DNA of 38,049 nt from assembly GCF_006438825.1 (NCBI RefSeq), contig NZ_RCZP01000044.1:18598-56646 (forward strand), written 5' to 3'. Origin of the DNA: Muricoccus nepalensis. GTDB taxonomy: Bacteria; Pseudomonadota; Alphaproteobacteria; Acetobacterales; Acetobacteraceae. This document shows positions 34,678 through 38,049 of this stretch, piece after piece; the first letter of the stretch is position 1, and every line of letters begins with the position of its first letter. The position numbers were made by a program, and so were the translations under genes. The notes under the pieces were generated by a model. That model did no database searches and had not been told where the DNA came from. It saw only the letters and a list, made by a program, of their open reading frames with translations.

Positions 34678-35964
34678 ATGAACGCGATCACCGATCCCGC
34701 GGCGGACACCGCCGCCATCGCCCGCGCCGCGCTGGAGGGGGCCGCCCGGGCCGCCCGCGCCGCCGCAACCACCCTCGCGCGCGCGCCGCGGCCGGTGAAG
34801 GACCTCGCGCTCACCACCGCCGCCGCCAGCCTCCGCGCGCGGGCCGCGGAAATCCTCGCCGCCAACGCCGCCGACCTCGCCGCCGCGCCCGATCTCAGCG
34901 AGGCCTTCCGCGACCGCCTGACCCTCACCCCCGCCCGGATCGAGGCGATGGCCGTGGGGCTGGAGGAACTCGCCGCCCTGCCCGACCCCGTGGGCCGCGT
35001 GCTGGCCGAGTGGACGCGCCCCAACGGCCTCCTGTTCCGCCGCGTGGCCCAGCCCATCGGCGTGATCGGCATGATCTACGAGAGCCGCCCGAACGTGGGC
35101 GCGGACGCCGCCGCCCTCTGCCTCAAGGCCGGCAGCCCCGTCATCCTGCGCGGCGGGCGGGAGAGCCTGAACAGCGCCGCCGCCATCCACGCCTGCGTCC
35201 TCGACGGCCTGCGCGCGGCGGGGCTTCCCGAGGCCTGCGTCGCCACTGCCCCGAACACCGACCGCGCCTTCGTCGCCGCCATGCTGCGGGCGTCGGGGCT
35301 GATCGACCTCATCATCCCCCGCGGCGGCAAGGGCCTCGTCACGCGCGTGCTGGAGGAGGCCCGCGTGCCCGTCCTCGCCCATGCCGAGGGCCTCTGCCAC
35401 ACCTACGTCCACGCGGCCGCGGACCCCATGATGGCCCGCCGCATCCTCGCCAACGCCAAGATGCGCCGCACCGGCGTCTGCGGCTCGACCGAGACGCTGC
35501 TGATCGACCGCGCCGTCGCCCCCTCCCTCCTGCCGCTGCTGGTGGAGGACCTCCGCGCGCTCGGCTGCGACTTCCGCGCGGACGAGGCCGCGCGCGCCAT
35601 CCTGCCCGGGCTGCCCGCGGCCTCGGAGGGCGACTTCTCCACCGAATGGCTCGCCGCCATCCTCAACGTCGCGGTGGTGGACGGAGTCGAATCGGCGCTC
35701 GACCACATCCGCCGCCACGGCAGCGAGCACACGGAGGCGATCGTCACCGAGGACGCCGCGGCGGCGGGGGCCTTCCTCGACGGCCTCGGCTCGGCGGTCG
35801 GCCTCTGGAACGCCTCCACCCAGTTCTGCGACGGGGGCGAGTTCGGCTTCGGCGCGGAGATCGGCATCGCGACGGGCCGCCTGCACGCCCGCGGCCCCGT
35901 CGGGTTGGAGCAGCTCTGCACCTGGCGCTACCATGTGATCGGGACCGGCCAGCTTCGCCCCTGA
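34678..35964 (+). CDS. proA: Glutamate-5-semialdehyde dehydrogenase (gamma-glutamyl phosphate reductase)
   Basis: This 428-residue enzyme reduces gamma-glutamyl phosphate to glutamate semialdehyde, the second step in proline synthesis. It has the aldehyde-dehydrogenase-type fold with QPIGVIGMIYESRPNV, LILRGG-like VILRGGRES and the catalytic Cys268 in RRTGVCGSTETLL. The end GRLHARGPVGLEQLCTWRY is diagnostic for ProA. The length is standard. It is divergent from the binding-protein gene with a 132-bp gap. In many alphaproteobacteria it directly follows proB; here five genes lie between them. Confidence 0.96.
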   Translation: MNAITDPAADTAAIARAALEGAARAARAAATTLARAPRPVKDLALTTAAASLRARAAEILAANAADLAAAPDLSEAFRDRLTLTPARIEAMAVGLEELAALPDPVGRVLAEWTRPNGLLFRRVAQPIGVIGMIYESRPNVGADAAALCLKAGSPVILRGGRESLNSAAAIHACVLDGLRAAGLPEACVATAPNTDRAFVAAMLRASGLIDLIIPRGGKGLVTRVLEEARVPVLAHAEGLCHTYVHAAADPMMARRILANAKMRRTGVCGSTETLLIDRAVAPSLLPLLVEDLRALGCDFRADEAARAILPGLPAASEGDFSTEWLAAILNVAVVDGVESALDHIRRHGSEHTEAIVTEDAAAAGAFLDGLGSAVGLWNASTQFCDGGEFGFGAEIGIATGRLHARGPVGLEQLCTWRYHVIGTGQLRP

Positions 35965-36025
35965 CCGCCCCGCACGGGACAGAACCGGGACCGCCACGGC
36001 CCGGACAGAGGGAAGAAACAAGACC

Positions 36026-36898
36026 ATGCGCCGCCTCTTCCTCCTTGCCGCCACCGGCCTCCTCGGGGCGCCGCTCGCCGCCCGCGCCGCCTGCCCGGAG
36101 GGCGCCGAGGTCGCGCGCGTGGCCGCCGACATCCTCGCCAGCCGCCCCTCCCAGGGCTACGGGCCGTCGCTGACGATGGAGGACGCCCTCTGCGCGCGGG
36201 AGAAGCTCGTCCCCCTCCTCGCGGAGCGCCACGGCGCGCCGGTGGGCTACAAGGTCGGGCTGACCAACGCGGCGGCGCAGACGCGCTTCGGCGTGCCGCA
36301 CCCCATCCGCGGCACCATCTTCCAGGCGACGGTCCGCGCCCAGGGCACGGCCGGCCGCCCCGCGGAGGTCCCCGCCGCCTTCGGCGCCCTGCCCAACGTG
36401 GAGAGCGACCTCCTTGTTCGCGTGCGGGACGAGGGCATCAACGACGCCGGCGCCGACCACGTCGCGATCCTGCGCCACCTCGACCAAGTGATCCCCTTCA
36501 TCGAGATGCCCGACCTCGTGCTGGCGCCAGGGGCGATGAACGGGGCGAACCTCGTCGCCATCAACGTCGGCGCGCGGCTCGGCGTGCTCGGCGAGGCCAT
36601 CCCGGCCGAGGCCACGCCCGACTTCGCGGCGCGCCTGGCCAGCATGACCGTCACCCTGGCTACCGACCAGAAGGAGCTGTCCCGCGCGCCCGGCACCGCG
36701 CTGCTCGGCCACCCCCTGAACGTCATCCCCTGGCTGGTGGAGGACCTGAAGCGCGACGGGCGCCGGTTGCGGGCGGGCGACATCGTCTCGCTGGGCGGCT
36801 TCTCCCCGGCCCTGCCGACCGAGGCCGGGCGCACCGTCACCGCCACCTACGAGGGGCTGGCCGAGCGGCCGCTCACCGTCTCGGTGCGCACGCCCTGA
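36026..36898 (+). CDS. Exported 2-keto-4-pentenoate hydratase-like protein
   Basis: This 290-residue protein matches the MhpD/fumarylacetoacetase-like hydratase family, which adds water to 2-hydroxypenta-2,4-dienoate or decarboxylates oxocrotonates. Family landmarks are VGYKVGLTN, the metal-binding region NVESDLLVRV and EMPDLVLA, NLVAINVGARLG, ALLGHPLNVIPWLVEDL and LRAGDIVSLGGFSP. Unusually for a cytosolic family, residues 1-21 form a clear signal peptide (MRRLFLLAATGLLGAPLAARA) before ACPEG. The ATG at 36026 is the only one that fits; AGAGGGAAG is upstream. It lies 61 bp after proA and 33 bp before nadD on the same strand. A periplasmic enzyme is inferred. Confidence 0.82.
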   Translation: MRRLFLLAATGLLGAPLAARAACPEGAEVARVAADILASRPSQGYGPSLTMEDALCAREKLVPLLAERHGAPVGYKVGLTNAAAQTRFGVPHPIRGTIFQATVRAQGTAGRPAEVPAAFGALPNVESDLLVRVRDEGINDAGADHVAILRHLDQVIPFIEMPDLVLAPGAMNGANLVAINVGARLGVLGEAIPAEATPDFAARLASMTVTLATDQKELSRAPGTALLGHPLNVIPWLVEDLKRDGRRLRAGDIVSLGGFSPALPTEAGRTVTATYEGLAERPLTVSVRTP

Positions 36899-36931
36899 GC
36901 CTCGCCTCCCCCCGCGGCCTGGGCTAAGGCC

Positions 36932-37693
36932 GTGCCGCCGCCGGTCCTGCCACTCGGCCGCGCCAAGGCCCCGCCGCGCAAGGCGTCCCCCTCGCACCGC
37001 GCCCCCGGGCGCTGGGGCGACGGGCGGCGCGCGCGGATCGGGCTGCTCGGCGGCTCCTTCAACCCCGCCCATCCCGGCCACCGCCACGTCGCCGACATGG
37101 CGCGCCACGTCCTGCGGCTGGACGAGGTCTGGCTGCTCGTCTCGCCGGGCAATCCCCTGAAGTCCGGCGACGGGATGGCCCCCTTCCGGGAACGCCTCGA
37201 ATCGGCGCGGCGGATCGCGGACGGCCGCCACGTCATCGCCGCTGACATCGAGGCGCGCCTGGGCCTGCGCCAGACCGAGCGCACCCTCGCCCGGCTGCGC
37301 CGGCTGTTCCCCCGCGCGCGCTTCGTCTGGATCATGGGGGCGGACAACCTCCTGCAGCTGCCGCGCTGGCGGCGCTGGCGGCGCTTGGCCCGCGACACGC
37401 CGATGGCGGTGCTGCCGCGCCCCGGCTACACGCGCCCCGCGCTCCACGGCGCGGCGGCGACGGCGCTGCGCCGGCACCGGAGGGCTTGCGGCGCGCTGCT
37501 GTCGGGCGCATCCCCCTCCGCCGGGCGGCGCGGCCGGCGGGCGCACGCGCCCTGGTGCCTCGTCCCGGCCCGCGAGCACCCGGCCAGCGCCACCGCGATC
37601 CGGGCCCTGCGCGCCCGCGCAACCGCGGCCCCGCGCGCCCATTCACACCAAGAGCTCTCGGCCACGCCCCTCCCGGCGGCGGCCGAACCCTGA
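36932..37693 (+). CDS. nadD: Nicotinate-nucleotide adenylyltransferase
   Basis: This 253-residue enzyme joins nicotinate mononucleotide to AMP. The nucleotidyltransferase signature GGSFNPAHPGHRHVA (about 40-54) contains the (T/H)xGH site, followed by LRLDEVWLLVSPGNPLKS, RFVWIMGADNLLQLPRWRRW and the C-terminal ASATAIR that corresponds to the family ISSTxIR. The first 35 residues are an Arg/Pro-rich extension not found in most NadD; the GTG at 36932 is the assigned start, but a later start cannot be excluded because no ATG precedes the core. It follows the hydratase gene by 33 bp. The product feeds NadE, encoded 10 kb upstream. Confidence 0.9.
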   Translation: MPPPVLPLGRAKAPPRKASPSHRAPGRWGDGRRARIGLLGGSFNPAHPGHRHVADMARHVLRLDEVWLLVSPGNPLKSGDGMAPFRERLESARRIADGRHVIAADIEARLGLRQTERTLARLRRLFPRARFVWIMGADNLLQLPRWRRWRRLARDTPMAVLPRPGYTRPALHGAAATALRRHRRACGALLSGASPSAGRRGRRAHAPWCLVPAREHPASATAIRALRARATAAPRAHSHQELSATPLPAAAEP

Positions 37694-37749
37694 CGCCCCC
37701 CGCGCCGATCGCGCCCCGCCCGATCGCGCACTGAAGCAAGGAGCCAGAC

Positions 37750-38049
37750 ATGGCCCGCCCCCCGAAGGACCCGCCCCGCCCCGCCGCCCGCGGCACGCGC
37801 AGCACTGGCACTGGCACCGGCACGCGCAGCACGGGCGCCCGCACGGGCACCGCCGCGACGCGCAAGGCGCCCCCCGCCCGCGGCGCGGCGCCCAAGAGCG
37901 CGGCCGCGAAGAGCGCGGCGCCCAAGAGCGCCGCCCGGGCGAAGCCCGCGCCGAAGGCGAAGCCCGCCGCCAAGGCGCCGGCACGCGCGACGAAGCCGGC
38001 GCGCGCCACGGCACCCGCCGCGAGCGCGCGCAGCAAGGCCCCCGCGGCT
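37750..38049 (+). CDS. Start of a gene with a basic Ala/Lys/Pro/Arg-rich N-terminus (possibly rsfS), cut by the window edge
   Basis: The frame is open from ATG 37750 to the last base (100 codons) with AAGGAG about 7 nt upstream. It reads MARPPKDPPRPAARGTRSTG, then TG-rich and AAPKSAAAKSAAPKSA-like repeats, with no folded domain yet. Such tails occur on nucleic-acid- or ribosome-binding proteins. In many alphaproteobacteria nadD is followed directly by rsfS (ribosomal silencing factor), so an rsfS with a disordered extension is my first guess, on position only. A histone-H1-like protein is the alternative. Confidence 0.65.
   Translation, partial: MARPPKDPPRPAARGTRSTGTGTGTRSTGARTGTAATRKAPPARGAAPKSAAAKSAAPKSAARAKPAPKAKPAAKAPARATKPARATAPAASARSKAPAA

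Noticed and set aside
28425-35964. A transposon as the cause of the proB-proA separation
   Set aside because: No transposase, integrase, terminal inverted repeats or target-site duplications could be seen at either junction.

Overview
The window is about 38 kb of very GC-rich DNA with almost all third codon positions G or C, dense same-strand operons with ATGA or GTGA overlaps, and many Bug/TctC-type periplasmic binding proteins. Together with proB, proA and nadD this suggests a chromosomal segment of an alphaproteobacterium, most likely an Acetobacteraceae (Roseomonas-like) species. That placement is inference from composition and gene content; no rRNA gene or transposase is present.

Region 1 (1-13 kb) is catabolic. 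It opens with the end of an RraA-family aldolase-like gene, a 2-hydroxyacid dehydrogenase and a Bug protein, followed by a convergent chemoreceptor. Then come two divergent operons around a strong dyad at 7278-7303. The leftward operon is alpha/beta hydrolase, Bug protein, PcaD-like enol-lactonase. The rightward operon is Bug protein, protocatechuate 3,4-dioxygenase PcaH and PcaG, both halves of a class I (fumarase/tartrate dehydratase-type) Fe-S hydratase, a second hydroxyacid dehydrogenase and a GntR/UTRA regulator. PcaB and PcaC are not in the cluster, so the route may not be the textbook beta-ketoadipate pathway.

Region 2 (13-19 kb) holds an AfuABC/FbpABC-type ABC importer. It is followed by a 138-residue membrane protein that looks like the ethylene-binding domain of plant ETR1 receptors and, 5 bp later, an HWE-family histidine kinase. 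I read these two as a split two-component sensor; this is the most interesting item in the window.

Region 3 (19-24.3 kb, minus strand) has a type III polyketide synthase, a methyltransferase and a FAD oxidoreductase in one operon. It also has a RepA-like plasmid initiator homologue with 13 pentapeptide repeats, and an HU protein with a histone-H1-like tail.

Region 4 (24.3-38 kb) is mostly housekeeping: glutamine-dependent NAD synthetase, a 14-TM MFS exporter, proB, proA and nadD. proB and proA are separated by a VOC protein, a small unknown gene and a second complete ABC importer. An exported 2-keto-4-pentenoate hydratase-like protein lies between proA and nadD. The window ends inside a gene with a basic Ala/Lys/Pro-rich start, which by position could be rsfS.
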